Positions 11,031-23,152 are shown, counted from the stretch's first letter. The stretch: 64,000 bases of DNA from Lepidonotus clava (GCA_936440205.1 OW387140.1:35709659-35773658), one strand, 5' to 3'. The notes: generated by a model from the sequence alone, not told the origin. Program-made: numbers and translations.

Positions 11031-12653
11031 GCATTGTGAAGGCGTTGATGAAGCTCGACCACTAGAACTGGTCAAGGGGACTGGTCAGTGGAGATGGTCA
11101 GTTATGATGCTGGCCACCAAAGCCCTCAGGGACAACCCTGCCTTTAATTATCGTCCCAAGGCCTCGGTCCCAAATGCCTTCAACTCATAATGCCCTTCCA
11201 TCAAGTGGTCAGGCTTTGACTGAACCCTTGGGGGGTAGGAGGAGATGAGGGGACGGGAGAAGGAGGGAGAAGGGGTGGGAGGGCGTGGGCAACTAGCAGA
11301 TCTGAAACCACCACTAAGAACATTTTCCAAAGAGTTCCAACTGCTTCAAATCAGTTGACGGAGGAGGAGGCAGCGGCAGTGACCGATCGAGGGCCTCGCT
11401 CGATACCAATACACACACAGCTCCCCTTCTTCAAGATTCCTCCCCCGAACATGAAAGCCAAAGATTAAAAGTACCTGCCTGGGCCGGTGATTATTTAGAG
11501 AAAGTCGTCCAGCCTTGGCGACTGTGATCAACTTCTAGGCCCTGCCAGAGGGGGTTTTCAACAGAGCACGGGCAAATGAAGAGTCCCCAGGGTGAGGGAT
11601 CGGCGGCGCTTCTGATTAGAAACGGTGGGGATCAATATACAGCCTGATTGGGCAGATTTGATAGAAAGGTCTCTAATTGTGATCAAAGATTATTTTGAAA
11701 TTGATTTGATTCATCAGGATGATTAATGAGCATCGGACTCAGCGAATAAGTGCCGATTTTCTAAGCAATCCTTTTCAAGGTTTCTCTCATTCTTCACTGG
11801 GCGGTAATCATGTAGGCTTAGCATTATTAGAATTGGTCGACTTTGTCCAAACTGAGAGTGGTGCTGTACAGGCCTCCTCACTCAAAGAGCACATACATTG
11901 AAACACCAGAACAAAGGGGAAAACTACAGAAAGTAGAGTAAAACATAAAGAGAAACAAGGCAGCGTTTATGAGTCGTCTGTTTTTTCCTCATGTAGGCCA
12001 TTGCGAGCAAATCGGATCTGCTCAGCGAGCAATACATCAAAACGGGGCGACTATGTAATCAGCTGTCGTTCTGCCATGCATAAGGCCACTTTTTCAAAGG
12101 GGATGGACGGGGATAGATAACAAGCCTTTTTTTAATGTGCGAGCTGCTCTCTCTCAGAAGCGGCGAGCTGCTCGACCCCACCCCCTGTAGCACTCGGCAT
12201 AAGCTCACATTAAGGCATCCATCCCTCCATAACCTAGCGGGCGGCGAGAGGGCAATTATTTAGGACGAAGAAACACTTGTAGCATCGACAGAAAACACAG
12301 ACGTAAGGGGCGCAGGGAGCCTGTCTATGTGGTGGAGATGGTGGAGGGCTGTGCTGGAGATTGTGGCATGGTACACTGCAAAGTAACAGAGCCTGTGGCC
12401 GCTACTGTCGCCACGCTCGCCGCCGCTTTAGAAGAATCCTCCCCACCCCCTACGGCCTAGGCTTACGCCCGAGAGACCCTCCGGGCGCCGCGGCCCGGGC
12501 GGTGACAAATCTGAGGATATTCTTTTTATTGATCCCCCACCAAAGTGCATTTACCGAGCCGGAGATCAATTTTATAATACGTTCATATCTGGCGGCGGTG
12601 TTTTGGCCGCCGCCGCTTCAAGGGAAAAAGGGGGATGGAAAGGACTCATCCCA
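11031..12653. other. Long candidate regulatory island
   Basis: G+C-rich DNA with a G-rich tract at 11229-11289 and repeated TGGTCAGTGG-type words at 11068-11102. A homeodomain/TCF cluster lies at 11655-11740. Two GAGCTGCTC copies lie at 12141-12149 and 12165-12173, and a CpG-rich block at 12410-12500. No supported gene. Confidence 0.4.
11655..11740. promoter_or_regulatory. TCF + homeodomain motif cluster
   Basis: Within 85 bases lie CTAATTG, GATCAAAG (a TCF/LEF-type word), AGATTA, TTGATTTGATTCATCA and GATTAATGAG. Combined TCF and homeodomain sites are typical of Wnt-responsive developmental enhancers. The motifs are seen; enhancer function is inferred. Confidence 0.35.
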
Positions 12654-12756
12654 CTGAGCGAGCAAGTGTGAGTGAATGAGCGAGCGAACGAGTGAGTGAG
12701 TGTATTAGTGAGTGAGCGAGCGAGCGAGTGAGTGAGCAAATGAGTGAGCGAGTGTT
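12654..12756. repeat. GAGT/GAGC tetranucleotide minisatellite
   Basis: About 100 bases of GAGT, GAGC and GAAC units with interruptions. It is a degenerate tetranucleotide array. Confidence 0.85.
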
Positions 12757-12851
12757 GGAGATTTGCAGGAAGGCTCGGTAGGTTGAGAACTGCGGGTGGA
12801 TTCAGCCCATCCCTGTATCATCTCACTCTCACCTTCAGACCCCACCCCCGT

Positions 12852-12988
12852 GTGGCGAATTTAAAGGGGGGCGCCCCCCTTCTTTTTGGGCAAATTTTAC
12901 ATTTTTTGAATGTAAAACTCGGCCAAAATGTAATTAAAGAAAAAGATTTCCAAAGCGCCCCCCCCCTTTTCAAAATCTTGAATCTGCC
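12852..12988. mobile_element. Miniature element with G-rich inverted ends
   Basis: The left end GTGGCGAATTTAAAGGGGGG is mirrored imperfectly by a right end of C-run + TTTTCAAAATCTTGAATCTG. Between them is A+T-rich sequence without coding capacity. Related ends occur at 23153 and 52502. The family is not one I can name. Target duplications are unclear. Confidence 0.5.
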
Positions 12989-13022
12989 CCACCCTATTGC
13001 TCCCCTAGCCGTCCCCCTACTG

Positions 13023-13036
13023 CCGCTAGATGGTGC
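13023..13036 (+). promoter_or_regulatory. CTCF-like site
   Basis: CCGCTAGATGGTGC fits the CTCF core pattern, including the AGATGG variant known from both insects and vertebrates. The site is in a G+C-rich stretch just right of the miniature element ending at 12988. Confidence 0.4.
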
Positions 13037-13830
13037 CAGGAGCAACTCAGTCCGGCATTGGGAGCAGCTCAAAATGGGTGGGCAACTCACAGCCTCAGCA
13101 GGCTCCGTTGGCGCTATTTGCTCACACTGCAGCTGGCGGTCGCGCTTTAAACCCCTTGCTCCAAACCTAGCCCAAAGCCATTCTAACCCTGCACCACCAC
13201 CCACCGTCTTCTAACCACGATACATTAAAACGTCTACATCCTGAGTTCCCATGCCTCATTTCTTAATTTTTGCCCCTGAGGTGAGTTTCTCTGTTCAATG
13301 ACAATCTTTCGCCTTTTTATTCTTTCTTTTATTATATACGACAAACTCATTATACTCACCATTTGTAAGGACAATAGCATTTTATTGAAACATCATCAGG
13401 GTGGTTGGGTGTTGTAATGCACTACCCCCAGCCATTTTTTCTTTACAATGGGTATGGATGGAGGCTTCAGAGGGTAGGGGTGGTCCGGTAGGGTATAGTA
13501 TTGGTATAACTATAATGTAGTCGAGGACCTTTTCTTTATAGACTAAAATTGCGAGACGCATGTTCCGGTCGTGTCCTTAAGATCTACAAGTCAATTTTGA
13601 TAAAGATCAAATCTTTCTTTGATATAGAAATCACTGTAGATACGATGCGGTCAATGTGTTGTATTGGTTCCAAATTCCTCATTTTGACCAATATCAATAA
13701 TATCTAAATGAAAATTATAGAATTCAAGTGAAAGAGTCCAATTTTCTCCCTAGACTTTATCAAGGACTGTCACCAGGATTCATTATATAAAATGCATGTA
13801 ATGGAGATAAAAAGGCATCTTTCTGACCTT
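13037..13830. other. Mixed then A+T-rich spacer
   Basis: G+C-rich to about 13210, then A+T-rich. The open frames that overlap here on opposite strands (156 and 128 codons) run through the miniature element at 12852-12988 and are judged non-coding. Confidence 0.4.
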
Positions 13831-14030
13831 TCACACTGGAGGATGATAATCCGTGATCTGAGAGGGTCGAGGTCAGTGTCAAGAGACAGCCCTATGGTGA
13901 CCTGGGTCGCCGACCTGTTTCCGATGAGGTCAGCAGAGGTGTAATCGCCTAGGGCAGGTCGCGCGCGACGTAACATGACGTGCGACGTGACGGTCGCACA
14001 GGGTCGCGATCTCTGACCTACAGACACAAT
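13831..14030. promoter_or_regulatory. Dense GGTCA and GACGT word cluster
   Basis: In 200 bases there are at least five GGTCA/TGACC half-sites and four GACGT words. The GACGT words are packed at about 13966-13991 (GCGACGTAA, ATGACGTG, CGACGTGACG). Nuclear receptors bind the former and CREB/ATF-type bZIP proteins the latter. Regulatory function is inferred from density alone. Confidence 0.4.
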
Positions 14031-14590
14031 GCCCTTGATCTATCACCTGGCCTGGCTAACCCCTCCCTTAATCCGCAGCCGTTTACTAGCTTATCCTCAC
14101 TTCAGTTCTGAAGGGTCCACGGGGTTAAAACGCTGTTTGGTTTGTTTGTATTTTGGAAATGTTGGGACACCCTCCCTTATAAAATATAATGATTATTTTA
14201 ACTATATCTAGATGGATGATATTTGAATCCCTAGTTCAATCCTAAGTAAAGTTTGATACTGGAACCATGGATTATGATGATCATTTTTTATGCAACATTA
14301 GTCTCATATCCTGCTATAGATCATGTGTAACGGGGTGGTGTTTTAGAATAGAAAAGGTTGTAATAGTTTTCAATAGATTATGTTTAATAGGGATTTGTTT
14401 TAGAATAGAAATGAAATAACTTTCAACAGAACGTAGAATTAAACTGGTAAATCTCTAACTGGACAGCTTTTGCGAATTCAAAATAGCATGCCACCAAACA
14501 ACCCTAAAAATAACAAACACTTAACGACGCACATGACTTCAGATTTATTTATTAGACGGCTTCACATTTACGCTACATCCTTGGCCATCC
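14031..14590. other. A+T-rich spacer with short duplication
   Basis: A+T-rich apart from its first 60 bases. It includes the tandem duplication at 14340-14453. No gene seen. Confidence 0.45.
14340..14453 (+). repeat. Two-copy tandem duplication, 57-bp period
   Basis: GTTTTAGAATAGAAA begins at 14340 and again at 14397. The rest of each unit (AATAGTTTTCAA against AATAACTTTCAA and so on) aligns with several differences, so the duplication is old. Confidence 0.7.
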
Positions 14591-15120
14591 CTTCCCAAGC
14601 CCATCCTATCCCACCCATTGGTCATCCACTACCCCCTCCCAACCCACCCACCAACCTACTCAACAAATCTGCCCCCTGGGCCCCTACCCCCTGCCCACCC
14701 CCCTCCTAGCCAAATTGAAAGATTTCACCCGTGGAATCCAATAGAGCGACTGTGCGTCGATATCGCCCGTCGGTCGCGCGACGCCGCTCCTATAAACGCG
14801 ACGATTGGTCGGCGCCGGAAGTCGGCAGCCCGCCCATAACAAAGTCTAATATATGATTCCGCCGGCGGCCACTGGGGGGCGCCCCGTCCCGTCGGGTGTC
14901 GTCGAACGCCGCCGCCATTGATCGTCGGGCCCTTCGCGCGCCGCGACCTGACGTTAATGTCGACGTTTCCGCTTCCGGTATTTACAGCTCATATCAGTGC
15001 GCGCGCCGCCGCTTCATCAGCAGTGGTATTTATCGTGTGGGGACTGGATGGGAGAGGAGATATGTATGTCACCCGGGAGTGGTGGTCCTATAGGGTGGTG
15101 TCCAGTCCGAGGAAAGGGGA
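14591..15120. other. C-rich tract and CpG-rich island
   Basis: A C-rich tract with CCCACC-type words (14610-14705) leads into a CpG-dense island (14745-15020) rich in CGAC, GCGCG and CGCC words, with a CTCF-like site at 14867. Open frames on the plus strand are short and unrecognised. A promoter or insulator is plausible. Confidence 0.4.
14867..14884 (+). promoter_or_regulatory. CTCF-like site
   Basis: GGCCACTGGGGGGCGCCC differs from the common CCACTAGGGGGCGC core by a single base. It lies in a CpG-rich island. Occupancy is not shown by sequence. Confidence 0.4.
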
Positions 15121-16970
15121 TTTTCACTGCAATTTGACTGTAAAGGTATTGTAATTCTGTAGTGGGAATGGCCCGTTAAAACCATGTGATCCATGAACGT
15201 CCCCCATCCCTCTTTAGATAAGTACGCATACATAGACAATAATTTGATATTTAAAATGAAATTTGTTATACATAGATATATCTGGAGAAGCTGTCCAGAG
15301 TCACCCACAAAAAGGGAGAAATTATCTCAGTCTTATTATCATGAATTATTTTTAAAGGATATTTATTTTCATGTTGGTAGAACACATTCAAAGACTGAAA
15401 ATAATGAACAACCCCCCTACACCCCATATGCCCCTCATGTACATTCCCTCTCTCGGTCAGTGACCAGTGGTCAAGCTGCAGGCGGCGTCTGGTCAACTTG
15501 AAGGGCCGTGCGACAAACGACCCAGCACCCCCTTACATCAACCCCGCGGACAAGGCGCCCCCTGCCCAGCCTCCTGTTCACAACACTCCTTCTTTATATT
15601 TCCCCGCGGCAGGGGAGAATTTAACACGTCCATAAAGAACACTCCCCCTTTCCGCTCGCCCTCCCCGCACACACTTGCATCATCCGTCCCCCTTTTGGTG
15701 AGAATCTATTAAAGAACATTCTAACAGATCTTTGGGGACCGCCTGTCGCCTCTAATTCTCGGCCCACTTGAGAACAGAATTCCTCAGAGGGGTGAGGTGG
15801 TATGCTTTGGACGGTGACGAAGTTGAGTCTTTTCTATTTGGCCTGTGTCTACTTTTCCCCTGCTAAGTCTATTTCCATTTGGGAGTCAATTGGTGGCTGG
15901 GATATACAAATCAGACTTGACAGGCCTCGCTACATATTCAGTTCCTGATTGACGGAGATGTGTTGGGGGAAGGTAAAAAAGAGGGCTGGTCTGCTCATAA
16001 AAAGGGTCTTTCGCGTTAGTTTTAGAACTCCCATGTAGGTTTTTACTGGAACATAAGAAGGCTTAAAATGTTAGTTATTAGACATAAAAACAAAATACCT
16101 TAAAAGAAGAGTGTACCATACCTTGTTTCATGTTATGAACATACTAGTCTAGCTCTCCCTCATTTCAGAATTAATCTATTCTCTCAGAATTGAATGTTTT
16201 TTATGGAAAAAGTTACAAAAATAACTCTTTATAAAACAATAAATGATTGGGCTTTAAGTGTCTGACTTACATAACTGACTTCGTTGGAGATTTTGATATG
16301 ATCAGGAAAACAAATTGAAAGCAATATTAGATCAATTTTCTGAGCCTTGTCCAAGACTGGGTAGCGTGACGCTCATTAACACTGCCTCCCAGATGGACAG
16401 CTTTGACCACTCGCTGGACAACGGTTAGCTTTTAGCATTTCAATTCAATCGTAGGGGTGTAGAGAGCAGGGGGTGGGGGTCGGCTATTGGTTTAGGCATT
16501 TGGTTGGAGACTGCATGCCACTTGGCACACACGATGGGTCTATACTGCAGTTTAATATGGTGTTGGTCAGTTCCTTGTTTACCTCCAGGGCTGCTGATAC
16601 CGTCCAGCCCCTGTCCCCATTGTTCCTCCACGGTTTTATACTATACATGTGCCTGTAGTGTCAAATTTAACATTTGATGAGTCCTATATTAATTCTTTAG
16701 ACCCCATGGCTTTCATGCCCTATTTCCAAATGATTTTCCTAATTTTCCTTGGAAATCTCCAGGTAAGTCTCCTTAAGATATATGCTAACTTAAACATTTG
16801 AAAAGTTTAATATATTTCATGAAAGACGATACAGATATAAGGTCTTTTGTGTTTTAGGCGTTCTGGTTAGCTTTTATTTGGTATTATGTAGAGCGTAATT
16901 CTGAGACTGTATTCTTGATAACAATAATAAAATTTCAGTCACATAATGGCATCCATCTCATTTACTCTGG
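15121..16970. other. Spacers around a G+C-rich patch
   Basis: A+T-rich DNA with a C-rich patch at 15411-15700. The patch includes GGTCAGTGACCAGTGGTC (15454-15471), overlapping GGTCAGTG and GACCAGTG words. It also has a weaker minus-strand CTCF-like word at about 15551-15571 (core GCAGGGGGCGC). No coding sequence is supported. Confidence 0.35.
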
Positions 16971-17930
16971 CCAATAATTATGGGTCTCCCTGAGCTCCAC
17001 GCTTCTGCGGCAATTTGGCCGCGTTCAAACAGGCAAGATTTACCATCGCCGTCGCCCAAGTGTGTAGAATTTCGTCGAGAGCGTTCCCAGGGGGTCTCCA
17101 TGTCAACCCCCCTACCCTTCACAACCCTGACCTCACCCCTTTCTGGCCCTGGAGACCTTAGCCATCACCTCCTGCCACCAAGATATCTGAATCACTCCTC
17201 CTGTGTCCTACTCCACGCAATTCAATGAACTTACCCCCCAACCCCGGAGACTATAGCGGCAGGGGACGATTGAGCGCCAGGAGGAGCGCTAACAAAAATA
17301 ATAAGTAATGTAATGGGGCTGTAATTAGGATTAATGCAGGGCATTGTGAGGGGCTTTTACCTGAATTAGGTGTCATCCGTGCGGCCCCCGGGCCCTGTGG
17401 TCGCGGCTTACATAATTCCCTTAACTTTTTGCTGAGCACGCTCATTCTCAATCTGCCCCCGTTTAAAAGCTAACACCACGGCCTGGCGCCTGAAAGAAAA
17501 TAAATAGAGGCAAATTGACAAATCAAACGATATTGAGAACGCTCTGGAGCCTTTTTGTGTGATTTTTTTGGGTTGAAAAAATGTGAGATGGTGGAATGGG
17601 ACGCCTTGGGGGTGTGAGACAGTAGCGGTTTGTTCCTGGGAAGGTTTAAGGAGCTGTTCTCATCTAAAATGGGACGACTTTGCCGGCGACTTTAAATCGT
17701 GGGAAAATTGGCGCCGCAGGGGGTATAGAGACCGGCGGATGGAGATAAAGTGGTCACTTCCTGGTCAGTTGGCAAACCTGTCACACTGGTCATCTGGCCT
17801 GGCCTGGAGCTGCTGACCACAACAGGTGCACTCTCCCAAGCAGTGAATGGATCTTAAATCTGCGCTAAATGCGATTTTAAGCAGGCCGAATTGCTAGGTG
17901 AACGTCGCCCCTCGTGTGCTGATTTCACCA
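16971..17930. other. Candidate regulatory island, homeodomain-rich
   Basis: At 17300-17375 several homeodomain words are packed: GTAATGTAATGG, CTGTAATTAGGATTAATG (including GGATTA, the Otx/bicoid type) and TGAATTAGG. A CGTGGGAA word (Su(H)/CSL type) lies at about 17698-17705. Nearby are the words CACTGGTC and CCTGGTCAG. No gene seen. Confidence 0.4.
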
Positions 17931-18060
17931 TTTAGAAAGTCTCCCCATGGACATACCTCTCCAATACACGGGTCGGATAGTTGTTCGTTTACTGCCTCAA
18001 TTTTAGACTCCTACTAGTGTTTACCTCACATTTCTATGCAATTTTTGCGATATTTCTTAA

Positions 18061-18623
18061 AGAGAGGGGCCAGTGAAATTTTAATTTTGTAAAATTCTCA
18101 TCTTATACAGTAGATATGATGGTTTAATATGAATACAAATCAATTTTATAACTATAGATTAATATCTTGCATAGGGAATCTTGTCTATAAAATCAGATCA
18201 CATATTCAGACCCCTGCACACCTGATACAGGACGTCTGTTTGTGACGTCACAAAAATGACAGTTATATTCAAATTTCAAATTTCTAAATTCCATGAAAAT
18301 TATATTTTTTCGCATTTTCTTTTATGAATTATTTAATTTTGTAATTTTAATCTCTTTTAGACTGATAAAAAAACATTTGACAAATTTATTTTTGCATTTT
18401 TTCTTAGTTTTATATATTTTCCACTGCTCTGCTTGTGACGTCACAAACAGATAAATGATCTGTGCAGGCATTATCAGATGCCGGCAGAGAAACTAAGTTT
18501 GATACAGAAAAATTTGCATAAAATAAAAACTAAAAGAGATAAAAGTATAAAATTTGGTATGGTTATTCTCTGGATGGTAGGGATCACGACAGTATATTAA
18601 ATTTTCGTCACTGGCCCCTCCCT
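18061..18623. mobile_element. TTAA-flanked MITE carrying two CRE palindromes
   Basis: TTAA at 18057-18060 precedes AGAGAGGGGCCAGTGA. TCACTGGCCCCTCCCT at the right end is followed by TTAA at 18624-18627. The 563-bp element has further inverted similarity inside. TTGTGACGTCACAA, a full CRE palindrome, occurs once in each arm (18239-18252 and 18434-18447). TTAA duplication is typical of piggyBac-type transposition. No ORF is present, so it is non-autonomous. Confidence 0.85.
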
Positions 18624-18629
18624 TTAAGG

Positions 18630-19180
18630 ATCTAAAACAAAATGAAGCTCTTCGTGAATATTTCACATATACAAAAAGAAACAATAATTCAAAGGTCTTA
18701 AAAAGAGACAGACCTTAATCCAGGACAGTTAAAGATCCGAACCATCAAGCAATTAAAATAATCATAACCTTGATGATAGCATTTGTTTGAAAAGAAAACA
18801 ATCTAAAAGTAGACAGGTCAGAGAGCAAGCGGTTTCTGAAATAGTACCTTTGCACTTCTGTCACCTGCCCCTCCCAAATTAGTAGGTCGGTGTGTCGGGA
18901 GGTCGTGGCAGCAGGGCCATCAGGGGCAGTGCCTCCGACCGCGGGCTTAAGGTGGGTCATTGGGTAACATTTACACTGGAGGAGAGCTCTCTGTTCCTGT
19001 CCCCACAGGAGGAGAGGGTGGTTGTAATCTTGAATGCCGCCCCCTTGCTCCCTAATCCAGAATTCCCGACCATTTACACGCATCTATTTGTGTTTAATTC
19101 TTATTTGTTTCATCTAGGAATATTTTAACCAAAGAGTGTGGGTAAAGTCTATATTAATATACATACTATGGATGGTCATT
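18630..19180. other. Spacer with small G+C patch
   Basis: A+T-rich DNA with a G+C-richer patch at 18865-19070. No supported gene. Confidence 0.4.
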
Positions 19181-19184
19181 ATTT

Positions 19185-19345
19185 CACACACACGCACACA
19201 CAATATTAATCATACACACACGCACATACAATATTAATCATACATACATGTACATACATTCATACATTCATATGTATATATATATATATATATATACACA
19301 TATATTATACATATATGTATGTATACACACAAATACATGCATACA
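19185..19345. repeat. CA/TA microsatellite
   Basis: CACACG/CACATA units, including a 34-bp period around AATATTAATCATACA, pass into TATATA and CATACATG runs. It is simple sequence; short open frames across it are artefacts. Confidence 0.9.
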
Positions 19346-20230
19346 TGTATACAGAAACGTATTGGTTAAGCACAATTTACATAATATTATAATAGTGACT
19401 TCTAAGCCTTGTACGTTCTGGTACCGTTCTGTGGTGTTCTTATAACGTTCTGTGACGTTACAACAGCGTTATGCGAGGACACATCCTTGGCTGGCTTAGG
19501 CCTAATTAAGCTGATGTTTGACGCCTTCAACAATTCCGGATTTCCATATACTACTTGTGCCGACTGACCAGATTGACCGGGCGAAGATGTATAAAACCCA
19601 CTTTTGAATGCACTACTTACAGGTGCACGACGATGGTGGTTTTAGCCAAAATACTGTGTACTATCATGGTTTTTCCATTGTACAGTAACATTGTGATCTC
19701 TTGACAAATTCTGAACAATTCCTGTTAGTATAAAATGGTCAACCACGATACAATAATATGTAAATAAGAATGTGACACAATAAATATATATGGTTGAGAT
19801 ACTCGAACTACAAGTCCATATTGGTAGCAAAGGTAACTTTGCCATATAGGCCTATAATTGAGAAATTCGATTGGGTTTAGCAATAGCATTATCTCATTTG
19901 ACAGCAAAATTGCAATAAGGAAAGGATTACGTAAACTTATAATGTAAAGAAGAACTATCGAAGTCACTAATAATTATATAGTTGAAGCTGTATTCTAACT
20001 TTCTCTAACTATTGATCTAAACGCCATGGCGGTCAATAAACTCAAAGACTCTGACTAACTGTTAAGGCTAACTTATATGCACCTTTTCACCGGGCTCTAC
20101 AATTCAGATCACTCGAAAGTCATCAATCAATTATGAGAAAAAAATCAATACAAAAGACATGTTATTTTACAATGGTATCCCTTATTATCTCTTTTTCTAC
20201 TCATAGATACCGATTAATCAGAATAACAAG
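19346..20230. other. A+T-rich spacer
   Basis: Includes the perfect palindrome TATAGGCCTATA near 19845. Nothing else recognised. Confidence 0.4.
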
Positions 20231-20850
20231 CGGTCGAAAATCAGACAATCGGAAGATAACAGACCGGCCGCGATCCTGGATAGATCATTGACTCGGCGAC
20301 TTCCTCTTCCTTGACCTTGATCTGCTCGCGCACGCAGCTTTGATGCGTGACGTCACGTCCGGTATGACCAGTGGCAGAGAGTAAGTATGGGGTTGGTTAA
20401 TGATTTAAGATGCCTCTGTCGGCCTGAACGAGCCACGGGTCATTTATTAAAACGCTCCCAAGGCCACGGCCGTCTCCTAGCGCTGGCCGGGTGGGGAGGG
20501 GCATGGGGACGGGAGACGAGGGTGGGAGGGAGCCGCGATATAAGTTAGTGCCATCTTCTTCTTGGAGACAAAAGCACGCATGCGCGGACGGATAATTGGC
20601 GTGTTGACACGGGGGATTGGTGAATCCCACTCTAATTGCGTGCGCCCTAACGACACTAATAGGGCATAATTACAGACAGGTGACATAGAGCGACCGGCCA
20701 GCAGTGCCCAACAGGCCTCAGCCCTCCCCCCTACCAGCCCACCTGTATTACAGCTAAGTGAGGAGGTGGTGGGGTGGGGTCTGGGGGTAGGGCAGGGGGA
20801 TGTACCCTCACTGATCCGTACGCCCTTCACGGCGGCTCTGACTCGAATGA
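20231..20850. other. G+C-rich island with CRE and G-quadruplex tracts
   Basis: GTGACGTCAC at 20347-20356 is a perfect CRE palindrome. CCTTGACCTTGA (about 20310) is a nuclear-receptor-type word. G-rich tracts with four or more G-runs on the plus strand occur at 20488-20530 and 20768-20799. The overlapping minus-strand open frames (77 and 117 codons) have no domain. Confidence 0.4.
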
Positions 20851-22150
20851 GGTGCTAAGTTTCTAAAATAGAAATGAAATCTTAACCTTAAAAAAGGATG
20901 ATCACATTCTTATACAATGGATACTGCATATATTTTGGTTACAGTAAATTTACTTTTATAAAAGTAGAATCATGGGTCAAAGTATATAAGTCAAACTGGA
21001 CCTCATTCCGTAAGATGGTTCATTATCACATGCTAGGACATAGCATTGCCTAGCATCTGACAATTGTTGAAATCAACACCATTGCTAAATCATACATGAC
21101 GTTTATTGGCCGAGAATGTGGGTTATACAAAAAATATTGCTATTGCAAATCCCTTGCAGGACAAGACAAACTTTAACAATAAACATTTTTTACAAAATGT
21201 CTACATACTTCAATCTGCAACCTTTTAACTTACGTTTTCATTTTCACTGCTACTAAAACCCTCAAAATGTTATAATACATTTTCAAACAGATAACCCAGC
21301 ATAGCAGCGGCGGCAGACAGTCCGACGTTATTCCATCGGACAATGACCAGATCAAAAAGCCGCGCTGGAGCCGCAATTAAAAGTTGGCGTGCGGCGAGAA
21401 GAAGTACTTAGCCGTCTTGGACGACGCCTTGCGCTTGATCCTGTATCATCTGATCATTATGGGGCCAGGGTGGGCCTGTTCAGATCCGGCCATAACGCCG
21501 GCTAATAACCCCAGCAGCGCCAAAGTCCACCGCAGCCTTCTGTATGCTTAACGCCAAGGCCAGGAGAGGCTAGTTAAGAAAAGAGCAGGGTGGTAGGGCG
21601 AAAAACATATTGGTTCTTATAAGCCAGGGTTATTGGGTTTTTGCATGGTAAGGCGATGATTAGTGGGTAATTCAAGATGGTTGATATTGCATAGGGCTGC
21701 TAATTTTGATTTGTATCTCTGGATTTGCGTCATAGTCTTTGTGTCATTTGCTTAGTTTTCTGGCAGATGTAGATACCCGGAAGTGAAATGAATCATGGTT
21801 TGGCAATCGGGATATTTGACTAGCATAGTTAGAAGATCGCATTGTCTTCATCGTTAGATGTATATATTCAGTAGTTTTCTGGTTGATTGTTTCTTTTAAA
21901 ACAACATCAAACGCCGTGATGGTCATTATGAGCCTATTCAATGTCCGAATTCAGAGTGTTATGTCATTTCCTAGCTCAAATATTTTCATATACCTATTCT
22001 AATTCAGACACTTATGTCATTTCCTAGATCGAATATTTGTATGTACCTTCCAGTACTAAGATGTCAACATTTACATGTTCCGGCGGGCAACTTTTATAGT
22101 CCTTAGGAAATTGTAGGATATGTTCCTGATCTTACAAGTAAGCAAGCACA
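20851..22150. other. Spacers with small island and tandem repeat
   Basis: A+T-rich DNA with a G+C-rich patch at 21295-21560 (CpG-containing, no gene). The two-unit repeat at 21945-22052 is listed separately. Confidence 0.4.
21945..22052 (+). repeat. Two-copy tandem duplication, 53-bp period
   Basis: ATGTCATTTCCTAG occurs at 21961 and 22014, with matching AATTCAGA upstream and AATATTT plus TACCT downstream in each unit. Confidence 0.75.
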
Positions 22151-22939
22151 CTACAGAAACCAACATGGGCCTATACCATTCTACATACTGGGATACTACG
22201 CATTTACCCTCCGGAGAATAGCCCCCAACTGGACGTACATGGCCACAAAATATGGACGTCCATGACCCGCCCAGATCGCATGACCCACAACAGGTCGTTC
22301 ATCAACTACACCGGAAGTCAGAATCGTAATGGAAAAGTTCTGAGCTGAATGGCGAATCGGGCACAAAAGCGCGAATATGAGTTGCTCAAAGTAGGGAGCG
22401 AATCGCGCGTAGCGGTCATCGCTTTGCTTAGTGAATAGTGTATGAGCGACCACCCTATGAAACGAGCCCCAACCCCCCTGCCGTGCTGGCCGCTGAATAT
22501 ATCAAAGAAGTTGGCCATAATAGGGCCGTATGCCCCATGTCATGTTTATGCCAAATCAGGCCATAGTGGGTAGGCACGGGTAGGTAGGAGCTGGAGGCCT
22601 ATTCACCCTGGAGTAGTGGCCAGTGTCCATCCTTTGTGCTACTATGATGGATCTGTGGTGACCACACACTATAGAGGTGCCCCAAGAATTGGCATGATTA
22701 TGAGTGCATGACTCGGCGAGCGGTCAGTGCTGGCGCCGGCTAAAAAACGCAGCTACATAATATTTAATGAGAGTCCGTCGTCCTGACAATGTCTACTGTC
22801 CGGCACGTACAATGGACGGCGGCGATAAAATATTCCCCATTGGTCAATATGTTTTGATGTCGTGCCAGCGGGGCATTTAGTTACTTGCCCCCCTCTCTGG
22901 ACCGGAGGGTCAGTGTATGGGTTAATCGTTTTGATAGCC

Positions 22940-23120
22940 AATATTGGTGTCCAAACGCACCCGCTCACCTCCCGCCATGTTCTCGTTATCTCGCGAGAAT
23001 CCGCGTGATAGCGTGACTGCCGCCGAGCGACGTTTGTATCATAACCTGTGATTGGTCAATGGGAGTGGACTACAGAGCAAGGCTTTGTGTCATAAACTTT
23101 CATTGGCCGATGGGATGTAG
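22940..23120. promoter_or_regulatory. CpG-type promoter candidate (YY1, TCTCGCGAGA, CCAAT)
   Basis: CCGCCATGTT (22972-22981) fits YY1. TCTCGCGAGA at 22989-22998 is the exact palindrome bound by BANP and enriched in TATA-less CpG promoters. GATTGGTCAATG near 23050 and CATTGGCCGATGGG at 23101-23114 are CCAAT boxes in NF-Y orientation. CCAATATTGG lies just upstream (about 22939). The combination is characteristic of housekeeping promoters. No downstream exon could be recognised on either strand, so the transcript is unknown. Confidence 0.5.
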
Positions 23121-23152
23121 CGAGTGGGCAGTTGCAGAGTAATGATCCTTCA

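Noticed and set aside
12744-13214. 156-codon plus frame and 128-codon minus frame as genes
   Set aside because: Both run through a minisatellite edge or the miniature element with G-rich ends and overlap each other on opposite strands.
14200-14260. tRNA-like TTC-AAT-CC words
   Set aside because: The box-B-like word has no box A at the right distance and no cloverleaf stems.
19936-19957. miR-1 look-alike (AATGTAAAGAAG)
   Set aside because: The seed region differs (TATAATGT rather than TGGAATGT) and I found no facing arm to make a hairpin.
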